Shown here one piece after another: positions 8,981 to 17,351 of a DNA stretch of 64,000 nucleotides. Source of the stretch: Bdellovibrio bacteriovorus str. Tiberius (lineage in GTDB: Bacteria > Bdellovibrionota > Bdellovibrionia > Bdellovibrionales > Bdellovibrionaceae). Each line of letters starts with the position of its first letter. The first letter of the stretch is position 1. The notes beneath the pieces were generated by a model. That model was not told the origin of the DNA, made no database searches, and saw nothing but the letters and a program-made list of their open reading frames with translations. The DNA lies in NCBI RefSeq assembly GCF_000317895.1, contig NC_019567.1, positions 806,001 to 870,000 of the forward strand, written 5' to 3'. A program made the position numbers and the translations under genes.

Positions 8981-9805
8981 ATGGGTCGATTTGGTTTCTT
9001 GCTGGTAATTGTTGTTTGTTTTGATGCTTGGTCTGCTCCCGTGAAGTTAATGGTGGGGGATTCCTGGCCGCCGTTTGCTTTTCGTGAGAAAGGGCGTGCT
9101 GTGGGCATGTCCGTGGATATTGTGCGGGCGGCATTCAAGAATGTGGGGGAAGAAATCGAGCTGGTTCAGGTTCCTTATCCGCGCTGTCTGGCGCAGACAC
9201 AGAGTGGGAAATTTCCGGCTTGTTTTAATTCTGCGCGCAGCAAGGACATGGATGCGGATTTTCTTTTTCCCAAAGAACCGCTTTTTAAAAGCAAGGGTTT
9301 GATAGTTTCTTTGCGGACGGGAACTCCGCTCAAGGTGCAGAAGGTGAAGGATCTGGAAGGTCGCACCGTGGCCCTGCCGAATGGGTTTCCTTTTGGTGTC
9401 GAGTTTGATGAAAATTCCAAAATCAACAAGGTGTTCACTGCCAATGATCTGACCAGTCTGATGATGCTGAATTCACGCCGGGTTGATTTTGTCGCCATCG
9501 ATGAATACGTGTTTTATTATTACCTGAAAAACAAACCTGAGTTCCGGGATCGTTTTAAGATCATGGTGGAGATGAGCGAAGAGCCCATCTATGTGCACTT
9601 TTCAAAAAAACATCCCGAGACAAAAAATCTGATGAAGAAATTTGAAATGGGACTTTCAATGCTGAAAGCTTCCGCAGGGTATAAAAGCATTCTGGAAAAC
9701 TGGGTGGGACCCGACGGGCAGCGCAGTGTGAATGTGACCTCGGTGGTGTATCACCCGGCTCATTTGCGCGAGCCGCTTTATTTTCCGGACTTGCTGCCGG
9801 AATAG
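8981..9805 (+). CDS. Periplasmic solute-binding protein, SBP_bac_3 (amino-acid type) family
   Basis: The 274-residue product has a Sec signal (cleavage near AWSA) followed by the family 3 pattern: VGDSWPPFAF near the mature N terminus, GMSVDIVRAAF, the ligand-proximal RCLAQTQSGKFPACF, and the second lobe DLEGRTVALPNGF. No permease or ATPase lies beside it, so it may serve a remote ABC transporter or act as a sensor. The ligand cannot be deduced. The start has only a weak Shine-Dalgarno. The 147 nt between rpoN and this gene hold no convincing gene or strong terminator. Confidence 0.8.
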   Translation: MGRFGFLLVIVVCFDAWSAPVKLMVGDSWPPFAFREKGRAVGMSVDIVRAAFKNVGEEIELVQVPYPRCLAQTQSGKFPACFNSARSKDMDADFLFPKEPLFKSKGLIVSLRTGTPLKVQKVKDLEGRTVALPNGFPFGVEFDENSKINKVFTANDLTSLMMLNSRRVDFVAIDEYVFYYYLKNKPEFRDRFKIMVEMSEEPIYVHFSKKHPETKNLMKKFEMGLSMLKASAGYKSILENWVGPDGQRSVNVTSVVYHPAHLREPLYFPDLLPE

Positions 9806-9830
9806 ATTTTCTTTACTCGCAGCGGCCTTT

Positions 9831-9852
9831 CCCTTAAAAATAAGGGGAGGAG
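9831..9852 (+). promoter_or_regulatory. Hairpin running into the apt Shine-Dalgarno
   Basis: The stem CCCTTA / TAAGGG (9831-9836 and 9841-9846, AAAA loop) ends inside the ribosome-binding run TAAGGGGAGGAG that serves the ATG at 9859. If formed it would cover the first Gs of the site. A similar layout precedes the gene at 35374. A regulatory effect is inferred only. Confidence 0.35.
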
Positions 9853-9858
9853 AGCCCC

Positions 9859-10356
9859 ATGGATTTAAAAAGCCTGATTCGTGACGTTCCTGATTTTCCA
9901 AAGCCGGGGATCATTTTCCGCGACATGTCGCCGCTGCTGCAAAATGCAGAAGCCCTTACTTTTGTTTCCCATAATCTTTTGAAACATGTTGATCTGACTT
10001 ACGTGGACTATTTTGCGGGCATTGAATCCCGTGGATTTATCCTGGCGGCCCATATGGCGGCCACCCATAAAAAAGGTTTTTTGCCGATTCGTAAAGCCGG
10101 CAAGCTGCCTCCACCAACGCGCAAGGTTTCCTATGCCTTGGAATACGGCACGGCAGAAATCGAACTGCCTCCGGGCAAGGGCCGTGTGGTGATCGTCGAT
10201 GACGTTTTGGCTACGGGTGGCACTTTGCAGGCGGCTATTGACCTGTGCCTGTTGGCCGGATACTCCGTGGAGTCTGTGGCGGTTCTGGTCAATCTGACGT
10301 TCCTTAACAAGATGACCTACAATGATCAAAAGGTGGCTTCGCTTGTTCAATATTAA
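9859..10356 (+). CDS. apt: Adenine phosphoribosyltransferase
   Basis: Converts adenine and PRPP to AMP in the cytoplasm. The 165-residue product shows the class I PRTase core: DVPDFPKPGIIFRDMSPLL at the N terminus, GIESRGFILAAHMA, the RKAGKLP flexible loop and the PRPP-binding VVIVDDVLATGGT (about residues 113-125). The length is typical of Apt. A strong GGGGAGGAG precedes the ATG. Its 3' end overlaps the nucleosidase gene by 35 nt, pairing release of adenine with its salvage. Confidence 0.93.
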   Translation: MDLKSLIRDVPDFPKPGIIFRDMSPLLQNAEALTFVSHNLLKHVDLTYVDYFAGIESRGFILAAHMAATHKKGFLPIRKAGKLPPPTRKVSYALEYGTAEIELPPGKGRVVIVDDVLATGGTLQAAIDLCLLAGYSVESVAVLVNLTFLNKMTYNDQKVASLVQY

Positions 10357-10924
10357 TGATGTGGCTTTGGTGATGGCGCTTCCAGGCGAATCCCAGGGCT
10401 TCTTTGAAAAAGAAAATATCCCTGTGGTTTACACTGGCATTGGCAAAGTGAATGCCGCGCTGGTGGCCATGGATGTGATTCATAAAACCAAGTGCAAAGT
10501 CATGATCAATCTGGGAACTGCGGGCAGCTCCCGTTTTAAAACCCATGACCTTGTCGAGGTTTCAAGCTTCGTACAAAGAGACATGGACATCTCGCCACTG
10601 GGGTTCAAGGTTGGGGAAACTCCGTTTGACCCGCTTCCGGGCGCGATTGATCTGATTCCGTTTTTCCCGGAGCTGTCTCACGGGGTGTGTGGAACCGGGG
10701 ACAGTTTTGAAACGGGCACTCCGAAAGTGCCTTGCGAACTTGTGGACATGGAAGGTTACGCCCTGGCCAAGGTTTGTCGCAAAATGAACGTGCAGTTGAT
10801 TTCACTGAAGTACATTACCGACGGGGCGGATCACAATGCCCACAATGATTGGGAGGCCAATCTGGTTCACGGGGCTAAAAAGCTTCTGGAATTTTACAAA
10901 AAAATGGTGACCATCCCTGGTTAG
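10322..10924 (+). CDS. Nucleoside phosphorylase / nucleosidase (MTA/SAH nucleosidase-like)
   Basis: The 200-residue product belongs to the PNP_UDP_1 family: VALVMALPGE at the start of the first strand, GIGKVNAALVAM, NLGTAG, and VDMEGYALAKVC where the Met-Glu contacts ribose. The aspartate in TDGADHNA may be the catalytic acid. It is slightly short and lacks part of the middle region of E. coli Mtn (about 232 residues). It overlaps apt by 35 nt. The likely role is to split adenosine-type nucleosides or MTA/SAH and feed adenine to Apt. Substrate specificity is uncertain. A later start near the VALVM segment is possible. Confidence 0.72.
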   Translation: MIKRWLRLFNINDVALVMALPGESQGFFEKENIPVVYTGIGKVNAALVAMDVIHKTKCKVMINLGTAGSSRFKTHDLVEVSSFVQRDMDISPLGFKVGETPFDPLPGAIDLIPFFPELSHGVCGTGDSFETGTPKVPCELVDMEGYALAKVCRKMNVQLISLKYITDGADHNAHNDWEANLVHGAKKLLEFYKKMVTIPG

Positions 10925-10931
10925 AATTTAG

Positions 10932-10960
10932 CGGGCTCCGAAAGGGGCCCGTCTCTTTTT
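10932..10960 (+). terminator. Rho-independent terminator after apt-nucleosidase
   Basis: An 8-bp stem CGGGCTCC / GGGGCCCG with one G-T pair and a GAAA-type loop, followed by TCTCTTTTT, 7 nt after the nucleosidase stop. Confidence 0.8.
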
Positions 10961-10977
10961 GGAACATGGAAAATCCT

Positions 10978-11004
10978 CATCTTTAGTCGGGGATTGCCGA
11001 TAAG
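10978..11004 (+). promoter_or_regulatory. Promoter-like motif CATCTTTAGTC-N8-CCGATAAG, copy 1
   Basis: CATCTTTAGTC, 8 variable bases, then CCGATAAG, ending 6 nt before the ATG at 11011. The right half matches the -10 box of sigma-28 (GCCGATAA). The left half is not the classical TAAA at the classical distance. The same motif with identical spacing occurs at 11507-11533, which argues for function. Transcription from it would start close to the ATG. Confidence 0.5.
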
Positions 11005-11010
11005 TTTCCC

Positions 11011-11490
11011 ATGATCAAGCCAGCTAACATCGCCATGTACGCCGTGGCCCTGACGGGTCTGACCCTCGGGCTGATTGCCAATCCCTTTGGCTCCAAAAAA
11101 CACAAAATGGATCCTGCTGAAATCGAGGCCCTGCATGAAAAAGCGCAGGTCTATTTCGAAGCCGGCAACTATGAAGGGGCGCTGGATATGTCCCGCAAGA
11201 TCCCGTCGCATGTGCCGAAGTATTCCGACATCCGGGAGCTGCGCCGCAAATCAGAAAATGCGCTGCGCGAATATAAACGCAAAATCGAAAGCGGGGAGGC
11301 TGAGCCCCGAACGGTGGACCGCCTGCCAGCGGCGTTGCGTGATTCTTATTTCGACGCAAAGCTCGAATTCAGCCGTGGTCAGTGCCAGGAGGCTTTTGCC
11401 GCCATGAGCCCGGTTGCGAAATATCTAAAAAATAAGCAGGACGATGAAATTTTTAAGGCCTGTCTATTAACCCAAAGAAAAACCAAATGA
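11011..11490 (+). CDS. Small membrane-anchored TPR-like protein of unknown function
   Basis: The 159-residue product has a hydrophobic N-terminal segment (about residues 5-25, signal or anchor), then charged helices. EALHEKAQVYFEAGNYEGAL reads as one TPR-like helix pair and AKLEFSRGQCQEAFAAM as a second. No Shine-Dalgarno is visible; CCGATAAG ends 6 nt before the ATG, so the mRNA may be leaderless. Similar TPR fragments occur widely in predatory bacteria. The function is unknown, perhaps envelope scaffolding. Confidence 0.6.
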   Translation: MIKPANIAMYAVALTGLTLGLIANPFGSKKHKMDPAEIEALHEKAQVYFEAGNYEGALDMSRKIPSHVPKYSDIRELRRKSENALREYKRKIESGEAEPRTVDRLPAALRDSYFDAKLEFSRGQCQEAFAAMSPVAKYLKNKQDDEIFKACLLTQRKTK

Positions 11491-11506
11491 GTCTCAAAAT
11501 AGGGCT

Positions 11507-11533
11507 CATCTTTAGTCCGGCTGGACCGATAAG
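11507..11533 (+). promoter_or_regulatory. Promoter-like motif CATCTTTAGTC-N8-CCGATAAG, copy 2
   Basis: Same motif and spacing as 10978-11004, 52 nt before the hpf start. The intervening leader contains GAGAAGGAG as a normal ribosome-binding site. It would make hpf independently transcribed, plausibly in the non-growing attack phase. Confidence 0.5.
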
Positions 11534-11584
11534 AAGTCCAGGTAAGAAATCAAAGGCCTTGAAAGGGGCCGAGAAGGAGAAAAC

Positions 11585-11935
11585 ATGAAACTCAACTATA
11601 CCTTTAAGCATCTGGATCACTCCGATTCCCTGGAAAAGTACACCGAAGAAAGAATGTCCGAGGTGGGGCGTTTCCTGCTTAAAGAAGGTTACGGCAACGT
11701 GTATTTCAGTAAGGTTAAAAGTGAATTCTGCGTTGAAATCTCTGTGAACACTCGCGAGAAATATTTCAAAGCCACAGCCTACGGCCCGGATATTTACGGT
11801 GCAGTGGACGCATGTGCCGAAAAAATGGAGAAACAATTCCTTAAGACAAACAAACAATATAAAGATCACAAGAAGCCTGAACTTACCAAGGGAGCACGTC
11901 AGGAGACGTTCTCACGTTGGAAAAAGGCGGCGTGA
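11585..11935 (+). CDS. hpf: Ribosome hibernation-promoting factor (short HPF/RaiA)
   Basis: The 116-residue product follows the short HPF pattern: a beta strand (LNYTFKHLDHSDSLEKYTEE), a helix with basic residues, then VKSEFCVEISVNTREKYFKATAYGPDIYGAVDACAEKMEKQF, the sigma-54 modulation/S30Ae domain (split here in meaning at the second helix). It lacks the long-HPF C-terminal domain. HPF binds idle 30S/70S ribosomes and keeps them stable without growth. It is usually next to rpoN; here it stands alone with its own promoter-like motif and a terminator. Confidence 0.88.
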   Translation: MKLNYTFKHLDHSDSLEKYTEERMSEVGRFLLKEGYGNVYFSKVKSEFCVEISVNTREKYFKATAYGPDIYGAVDACAEKMEKQFLKTNKQYKDHKKPELTKGARQETFSRWKKAA

Positions 11936-11970
11936 TTTTGGTGCAAATTTCCTGACCAGCGATTATACTA

Positions 11971-12000
11971 AGGAGGTGGAATTATCCACCTCTTGTATTT
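11971..12000 (+). terminator. Hairpin/terminator after hpf
   Basis: The stem AGGAGGTGGA / TCCACCTCTT (10 bp with one G-T pair) with a 4-nt loop, followed by a T-rich tract. The left arm AGGAGG is also a perfect Shine-Dalgarno, but it is 24 nt from the TTG at 12001. Terminator is the simpler reading. Confidence 0.7.
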
Positions 12001-12618
12001 TTGGAACGTTGCTTGGAACAGGAAGAACAGATTCTTTGGGGGACCACCCTTTTTTCCCTGGATGTAAAAGAAGATCAGCATGTCCGTCATTATAAATGGC
12101 GCCTTTTGGTTCTGATCACCCTTCTGACCGGTCTGCTGATGTGGACCTACAGCTTTATCTCTTTATTTTTCGTGGATAATCCGACCTTGGCTCAAATCGG
12201 CTTTAGCTGTTCGATTGTGCATGCCTTTTCCCCGTTGATTTACCGCTGGAGCCGTTCCATGTCGCTGGCCGCTTATTCCATGGTGACTTCGGGCATGATC
12301 TTTCAGTTTTCATTCTCTTATTTTACGGGGGGCTTCTTTTCTCCGACTCTCATCTGGTTTGCGGTATTGCCGCTGATCGTGGGGCTGTTGACCAGCCGGG
12401 TGCATGCGGTTTTTTGGACGTTCCTGTCGGTGGGGGCTTACATGCTGATGTTCCTGCTTCAAAGCAAGGGGCTGGTGCCGGAATCCTCTATCAGCGAGCT
12501 GGGGCGCACCCTTGCTCAGTTTATGATTGGCTTGGGGCTGATCGGCCTGGTTGGAGGCTTTACAGTGTTTTTCCTTGAGCTTGCCTATTTTTACCATCAC
12601 AAACCCAAGGACTCTTGA
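12001..12618 (+). CDS. Integral membrane protein, sensor-like membrane domain
   Basis: The 205-residue product has a short acidic N terminus and about six hydrophobic helices with short loops, ending in a basic HHKPKDS tail. The layout (paired helices, FTGGFFSPTLIWFAVLPLIVGLL) resembles the membrane sensor part of some histidine kinases and adenylate cyclases, but no catalytic domain follows. No ATG is available in frame; the start could be TTG 12001 or TTG 12013. The function is unknown. Confidence 0.6.
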   Translation: MERCLEQEEQILWGTTLFSLDVKEDQHVRHYKWRLLVLITLLTGLLMWTYSFISLFFVDNPTLAQIGFSCSIVHAFSPLIYRWSRSMSLAAYSMVTSGMIFQFSFSYFTGGFFSPTLIWFAVLPLIVGLLTSRVHAVFWTFLSVGAYMLMFLLQSKGLVPESSISELGRTLAQFMIGLGLIGLVGGFTVFFLELAYFYHHKPKDS

Positions 12619-12646
12619 CCCCCAGAACTCGTTTTGGTAGCTTGGC

Positions 12647-12743
12647 CGTTCGCTAAATTCCAGCTCAATTTTGACTGTTTTTTAGGATGGTCCCAGTGGG
12701 GGCCGAGCTCATTAACACCATTCCCTAATGAGGAACGAACGCA
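12647..12743 (+). promoter_or_regulatory. Structured leader of metK, candidate translational regulator
   Basis: Several helices can be drawn: CGTTCG (12647-12652) with CGAACG (12736-12741); AGCTC (12662-12666) with GAGCT (12705-12709); hairpin GGTCCC-AGTG-GGGGCC near 12689-12704; and CTCATTA (12708-12714) with TAATGAG (12726-12732). The last covers the Shine-Dalgarno GAGG and shares bases with the AGCTC helix, so the two are alternatives. No known SAM riboswitch class was recognised. The promoter is not located, so the full leader may not be transcribed. Confidence 0.4.
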
Positions 12744-13907
12744 GTGAAAAACTACCTGTTTACGAGTGAATCTGTATCCGAAGGTCACCCCGATAAAATG
12801 GCCGATCAAATCTCTGACGGTATTCTGGATGCCATCCTGGCTCAGGATCCGAAGGGCCGTGTTGCCTGTGAAACCCTGCTGACGACTGGTTTGGTTGTTG
12901 TTGGTGGTGAAATCACAACTTCTGCAAAAGTGAATTTCTCTGAAGTGGCCCGTGAAGTTGTAAAACGCATTGGTTACGATCACTCTGACAAGGGCTTCGA
13001 CTACAAAACTTGCGGCGTGATGATCGCCGTAGGTCAGCAGTCCCCGGATATCGCCGTGGGCGTTAAAGAAACTCTTTCCGACGATCAGGGCGCGGGCGAC
13101 CAGGGTCTGATGTTCGGTTACGCTGTGAATGAAACTCCAGAACTGATGCCTTTAAGCATCGCGATGTCTCACAAACTGGTGAAAGACCTTGCGGCTCTTC
13201 GTAAAGCGGGTCGTGTGGACTGGTTGCGCCCGGATGCTAAATCCCAGGTGACAGTTCAGTACGAAAACGGCATTGCAAAACGTATCGATGCGGTGGTTAT
13301 CTCCACTCAGCACGCAGACAGCGTTTCCAATGCAACGATCAAAGAATTCATCACTGAAGAACTGATCAAAAAATCCATCCCGGGCAACTGGATCGATGCG
13401 AAAACCAAATTCTTCATCAATCCAACGGGCCGTTTCGTAACGGGTGGTCCAATGGGTGACGCTGGTTTGACCGGTCGTAAAATCATCGTGGACACTTACG
13501 GTGGTCACGGTGCTCACGGTGGTGGCGCGTTCTCTGGTAAAGATCCTTCTAAAGTGGACCGCTCGGCTGCTTATGCGTCGCGCCATATTGCTAAGAACAT
13601 CGTGGGTGCGGGCCTTGCGGAACGTTGCCTGGTTCAGGTGGCTTACGCGATTGGTGTGGCTGAACCGGTCAGCATCACTGTAAATGACTACGGCACAAGC
13701 AAAGTAGGCCCTGAAGTTCTTGAAAAAGCGGTTCGCCAGGTCTTCGATTTGCGTCCAGCTCGCATTACAAAGGATTTGGACCTGCTAAGACCGATTTACA
13801 GCCCGACAGCGGCTTACGGCCACTTTGGTCGTAACGAAGAGTCCTTCACTTGGGAGCGCCTGAACAAGGTCGACCAGCTGAAAGACGCTGTAAAGACTTT
13901 GGCTTAA
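12744..13907 (+). CDS. metK: S-adenosylmethionine synthetase
   Basis: Makes SAM from methionine and ATP. The 387-residue product starts [20 protein letters not shown] (ATP-binding His/Lys/Asp) and contains [31 protein letters not shown] and [19 protein letters not shown], the family signatures with the phosphate-loop residues. The length is full. It starts with GTG 12744 with GAGGAA ten bases upstream. A terminator follows. The leader before it is structured (12647-12743). Confidence 0.96.
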   Translation: MKNYLFTSESVSEGHPDKMADQISDGILDAILAQDPKGRVACETLLTTGLVVVGGEITTSAKVNFSEVAREVVKRIGYDHSDKGFDYKTCGVMIAVGQQSPDIAVGVKETLSDDQGAGDQGLMFGYAVNETPELMPLSIAMSHKLVKDLAALRKAGRVDWLRPDAKSQVTVQYENGIAKRIDAVVISTQHADSVSNATIKEFITEELIKKSIPGNWIDAKTKFFINPTGRFVTGGPMGDAGLTGRKIIVDTYGGHGAHGGGAFSGKDPSKVDRSAAYASRHIAKNIVGAGLAERCLVQVAYAIGVAEPVSITVNDYGTSKVGPEVLEKAVRQVFDLRPARITKDLDLLRPIYSPTAAYGHFGRNEESFTWERLNKVDQLKDAVKTLA

Positions 13908-13930
13908 ATTTTTATAAAACCTTAATCATT

Positions 13931-13966
13931 GCGCCGAGTTGTCACTAGCAACTCGGCGCTTCTTAT
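13931..13966 (+). terminator. Rho-independent terminator after metK
   Basis: An 11-bp perfect stem, GCGCCGAGTTG and CAACTCGGCGC, with a 7-nt loop, followed by TTCTTATTTAT, just upstream of the lepA start. Confidence 0.88.
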
Positions 13967-13980
13967 TTATACTACCGCCC

Positions 13981-15780
13981 ATGGATCCTAAATACATACG
14001 CAATTTCTCTATCATCGCTCACATCGACCACGGCAAATCTACTTTGGCTGACGGTCTTCTTTCTGCAACCGGCTCATTGTCGGATCGTGAGAAAAAGGAT
14101 CAGTTCCTCGACAACATGGAACTTGAGCGCGAACGCGGCATCACCATCAAAGCTCAAACAGTCTGTTTGGATTTCAAATCCAAAGACGGCAACATGTATC
14201 AGATCAACCTGATCGATACACCGGGGCACGTGGACTTCTCTTACGAAGTGTCCCGTTCATTGGCAGCGTGCGAAGGCGCGATTCTGGTTGTCGACGCCGC
14301 TCAAGGTGTTGAAGCCCAGACTCTGGCCAACGTTTATCTGGCAATGGAAAATAATCTTGAGATCATTCCTGTTCTGAACAAGATCGATCTTCCTTCAGCG
14401 GATCCCGAAGGCGTGGCAAAGCAGATCGAAGACACGGTGGGCTTGGACTGCACAGGTATCATTCACGCGTCGGCGAAAGAAAAAATCGGTATCACCGACA
14501 TTCTGGAAGCGATCGTTGAAAAAGTTCCGCCACCAAAAGCGGACCGCAGCCTGACACCAAGAGCTTTGATTTTCGATTCTTGGTTTGATGCTTACCAGGG
14601 CGTTGTTGTCCTGGTTCGTATGGTCGACGGCGTGATCAAAAAAGGCGACAAGATCAAGTTCATGGCCACGGATCGTGACTATGAAGTTCTGCGCATGGGT
14701 AAATACAAGCCGTTCCCGCTGATGCAGGATGTTCTTGAGGCGGGTGAAGTGGGCTTCATCGTCTGCGGTATCAAAGATATCCGTGACGTTCAGGTGGGTG
14801 ATACCGTTACGGCGGCTAAAAACCCGGCGACCCAGCCTTTGGCAGGTTTCCAGCGTATCAAGCCGATGGTTTTTGCCGGTATCTTCCCGGTCGTGGCTTC
14901 TGAATACGAAAATCTGAAGGACGCTTTGGACAAACTTTGTCTGAATGACTCGTCTTTGACATTCGAAGTTGAAAAATCCGCGGCACTTGGTTTCGGTTAC
15001 CGTTGTGGTTTCCTGGGCCTGTTGCACATGGAAATCGTTCAAGAGCGTCTTGAACGTGAATTCAATCTGGATCTGATCACCACGGCTCCGACAGTTGTGT
15101 ATCGAATCACAAAAACTGACGGCACCGAGATGATGCTGGAAAATCCATCCGGCATGCCGGTGGAAACCCAGATTGCCAAGTTTGAAGAACCTTACGTAAA
15201 AGTGACCCTGCACACGCCAACCGATTATATCGGCGGCATCCTGAAGCTGTGCGAGGACAAGCGTGGTATCCAGCAGAAGATGGAATACGTCACCGACAAA
15301 AAAGTCATCATCGAATACAAACTGCCGATGAATGAAATGGTGATGGACTTCTACGATCGTTTGAAATCCATCTCCAAAGGTTATGCTTCTTTGGAATATG
15401 AATTCGTCGGTTTTGAGGAATCAGACCTGGTGAAACTGGATATTCTGATTAACGGTGAGGCTATCGATGCCCTGTCTTTGATCGTTCACCGTTCCAAGGC
15501 GCAAAACCGCGGCCGTTTGCTGGCTGAAAAGATGAAAGAACTGATTCCTCGTCAGATGTATCAGGTGGCGATCCAGGCAGCTATCGGTGCCAAGATCATC
15601 GCGCGTGAGACTCTGGGGGCAATCAGAAAAGACGTGACCGCCAAGTGTTATGGTGGTGATATTTCCCGTAAGCGTAAGCTTCTGGAAAAGCAAAAAGAGG
15701 GTAAGAAGCGCATGAAGGCCATCGGCCATGTCGAAGTCCCTCAAGAAGCCTTCCTCGCGATCCTGAAAGTCGAAGACTAG
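13981..15780 (+). CDS. lepA: Elongation factor 4 (LepA), ribosomal back-translocase GTPase
   Basis: The 599-residue product opens with [20 protein letters not shown] (P-loop), has the G2 element RGITIKAQ, G3 DTPGHVDF, G4 NKIDLPSA, and EF-G-like domains III-V, ending in the LepA-specific C-terminal domain ([20 protein letters not shown]). ATG 13981 is chosen because family members start at this MDPKYIRN-type sequence; an upstream in-frame extension overlaps the terminator. The signal peptidase genes follow 10 nt later, the classic lepA-lepB order. Confidence 0.95.
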   Translation: MDPKYIRNFSIIAHIDHGKSTLADGLLSATGSLSDREKKDQFLDNMELERERGITIKAQTVCLDFKSKDGNMYQINLIDTPGHVDFSYEVSRSLAACEGAILVVDAAQGVEAQTLANVYLAMENNLEIIPVLNKIDLPSADPEGVAKQIEDTVGLDCTGIIHASAKEKIGITDILEAIVEKVPPPKADRSLTPRALIFDSWFDAYQGVVVLVRMVDGVIKKGDKIKFMATDRDYEVLRMGKYKPFPLMQDVLEAGEVGFIVCGIKDIRDVQVGDTVTAAKNPATQPLAGFQRIKPMVFAGIFPVVASEYENLKDALDKLCLNDSSLTFEVEKSAALGFGYRCGFLGLLHMEIVQERLEREFNLDLITTAPTVVYRITKTDGTEMMLENPSGMPVETQIAKFEEPYVKVTLHTPTDYIGGILKLCEDKRGIQQKMEYVTDKKVIIEYKLPMNEMVMDFYDRLKSISKGYASLEYEFVGFEESDLVKLDILINGEAIDALSLIVHRSKAQNRGRLLAEKMKELIPRQMYQVAIQAAIGAKIIARETLGAIRKDVTAKCYGGDISRKRKLLEKQKEGKKRMKAIGHVEVPQEAFLAILKVED

Positions 15781-15790
15781 GAGAATCAAC

Positions 15791-16579
15791 ATGAGCGACA
15801 AACAACCAAAAAGCTGGGACTTTAGAACGAAACACTTCTGGACAGAGGGTTGGGGCTCTTTGTTCCTGGCGGTGTTCATCGCTTTGTTCATTCGCTGGGG
15901 CTTTATCGAAGCTTACGTGATTCCATCGGGCTCCATGTTGCCGTCGCTTTTGATTCATGACCATATCTTCGTGAACAAGCTGACTTACGGTCTGCGCGTT
16001 CCTTTCAGCGAAAAATGGCTGGTAAAATTCAACGAACCAGAGCGTGGGGAAGTGATCGTCTTTAAATATCCTAAAGACATGAGCACCTTCTTCATCAAAC
16101 GCATCGTGGGCGAGCCGGGCGACAAGGTTTACTACGAAAACGGCACTCTTTATATCAACGACAAACCGGTTGAAAAAAAGGTTCCGGCCAACATGGATGA
16201 CTTTGCATGGCTTCGCGATGCGGACTTCCAGCGTGATGGCAACATCAACGACAGCAAAGAAAACTATGTTGAATTCACTGAAGTCCTGCCTGCGGGCAAG
16301 GTCGCCAAAGAGGGTAAAGAGCATGCCATCCTTCTGCGCAAGGGTGATATCTATGAAACCTTTGGCCCCGTGACCATTCCGGATGACCATTTGTTTGTTA
16401 TGGGTGACAACCGCATGAATTCTTCCGACAGCCGTGTTTGGGGTTTCCTGCCAAAACAAAACATCCTGGGTCGTGCGATGTTCGTATGGCTAAGTTGCGA
16501 AGAAACGGTGCCGATGCTTCCGTTCCTGTGCAACCCGCTGACCATCCGCTGGGGACGTTTCTTCCACCCTGTGAACTAG
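15791..16579 (+). CDS. lepB: Signal peptidase I, paralogue 1
   Basis: Cleaves Sec/Tat signal peptides at the outer face of the inner membrane. The 262-residue product has one transmembrane helix (about residues 23-42), the catalytic serine motif IPSGSMLPSLL, the catalytic lysine region STFFIKRIVGEPGD, and MGDNRMNSSDSRVWG. It is the largest of three tandem copies because of a longer insertion between the lysine and GDNR boxes (DDFAWLRDADFQRDGN). It starts 10 nt after lepA, and its stop is directly followed by the next ATG. Confidence 0.93.
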   Translation: MSDKQPKSWDFRTKHFWTEGWGSLFLAVFIALFIRWGFIEAYVIPSGSMLPSLLIHDHIFVNKLTYGLRVPFSEKWLVKFNEPERGEVIVFKYPKDMSTFFIKRIVGEPGDKVYYENGTLYINDKPVEKKVPANMDDFAWLRDADFQRDGNINDSKENYVEFTEVLPAGKVAKEGKEHAILLRKGDIYETFGPVTIPDDHLFVMGDNRMNSSDSRVWGFLPKQNILGRAMFVWLSCEETVPMLPFLCNPLTIRWGRFFHPVN

Positions 16580-17287
16580 ATGTCTGAACCCAAGGCCACT
16601 CCCAATCTGAAAGGAACATGGAATCAGGCGATCCTGACTTTTCTGTTTCCGATTCTGCTGGTGATGGGAGTGCGCTGGGCCTTGTTTGAGCCCTTCGTGA
16701 TCCCTTCCGGGAGCATGATTCCGAATCTGCTGATCCATGACCATATTCTGGTAAAAAAATTCGCTTACGGTCTGCACATTCCTTTCAGTGACAAGTGGCT
16801 GGTGCAATGGTCAACGCCCCAGCGTGGGGATGTTGTTGTCTTCAAATATCCGGAAAATCCGGATGTCTATTATATCAAGCGACTGATTGGCCTGCCAGGG
16901 GATCGCATCGAAGTTCGCGCCGGTCGTATCACCGTGAACGACAAGGCTTTCGACATGGCCCCTTATGAAGGCCCTTTGGTGAACAATAACGAGTTTTATT
17001 ATTTCACCGAAAACAACACGCAAAAATCCTATGTCGTGCGTTTCTTGAGTGAAGAAAGCTCGGCCGATGTGCAGGTGTACCAGGTGCCGCCGGGGCAGTT
17101 CTTCTTTATGGGGGACAATCGCGATCAATCCAGCGACTCTCGTTACTGGGGTTTTGTGAAAAACGATTATTTGGTCGGAAAAGCCTCGGTCATCTGGCTT
17201 TCCTGTAACAGCACTTTACCGACGATGACATTTGTGTGCGACCCCTCACAAATTCGTTTCAACCGCCTGTTTAAGGTCCTGGACTGA
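16580..17287 (+). CDS. lepB: Signal peptidase I, paralogue 2
   Basis: The 235-residue product has the same architecture: transmembrane helix (about residues 14-34), IPSGSMIPNLLIHD with catalytic Ser, VYYIKRLIGLPGD with catalytic Lys, and MGDNRDQSSDSRYWG. The start codon abuts the stop of paralogue 1. It retains all catalytic boxes and looks active. The C-terminal CDPSQIRFNRLF matches the CNPLTIRWGRFF of paralogue 1, pointing to tandem duplication. Confidence 0.92.
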   Translation: MSEPKATPNLKGTWNQAILTFLFPILLVMGVRWALFEPFVIPSGSMIPNLLIHDHILVKKFAYGLHIPFSDKWLVQWSTPQRGDVVVFKYPENPDVYYIKRLIGLPGDRIEVRAGRITVNDKAFDMAPYEGPLVNNNEFYYFTENNTQKSYVVRFLSEESSADVQVYQVPPGQFFFMGDNRDQSSDSRYWGFVKNDYLVGKASVIWLSCNSTLPTMTFVCDPSQIRFNRLFKVLD

Positions 17288-17351
17288 GAAATAATAAAAA
17301 GCCCTAAGAATTCTTTTGAAGGTCTTGCTTAAGTCCGTTTAGGATTTAAGG

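Noticed and set aside
9859-10356. Minus-strand open frame opposite apt
   Set aside because: It mirrors the coding strand, as expected from codon bias; no start signal or domain was seen.
12781-12800. CCCCGATAAAATGG inside metK read as a sigma-28 -10 box
   Set aside because: It is the coding sequence for the conserved HPDKMAD motif, with no TAAA at the right spacing.
13939-13980. N-terminal extension of lepA
   Set aside because: It runs through the metK terminator hairpin; the family starts at MDPKYIRN.
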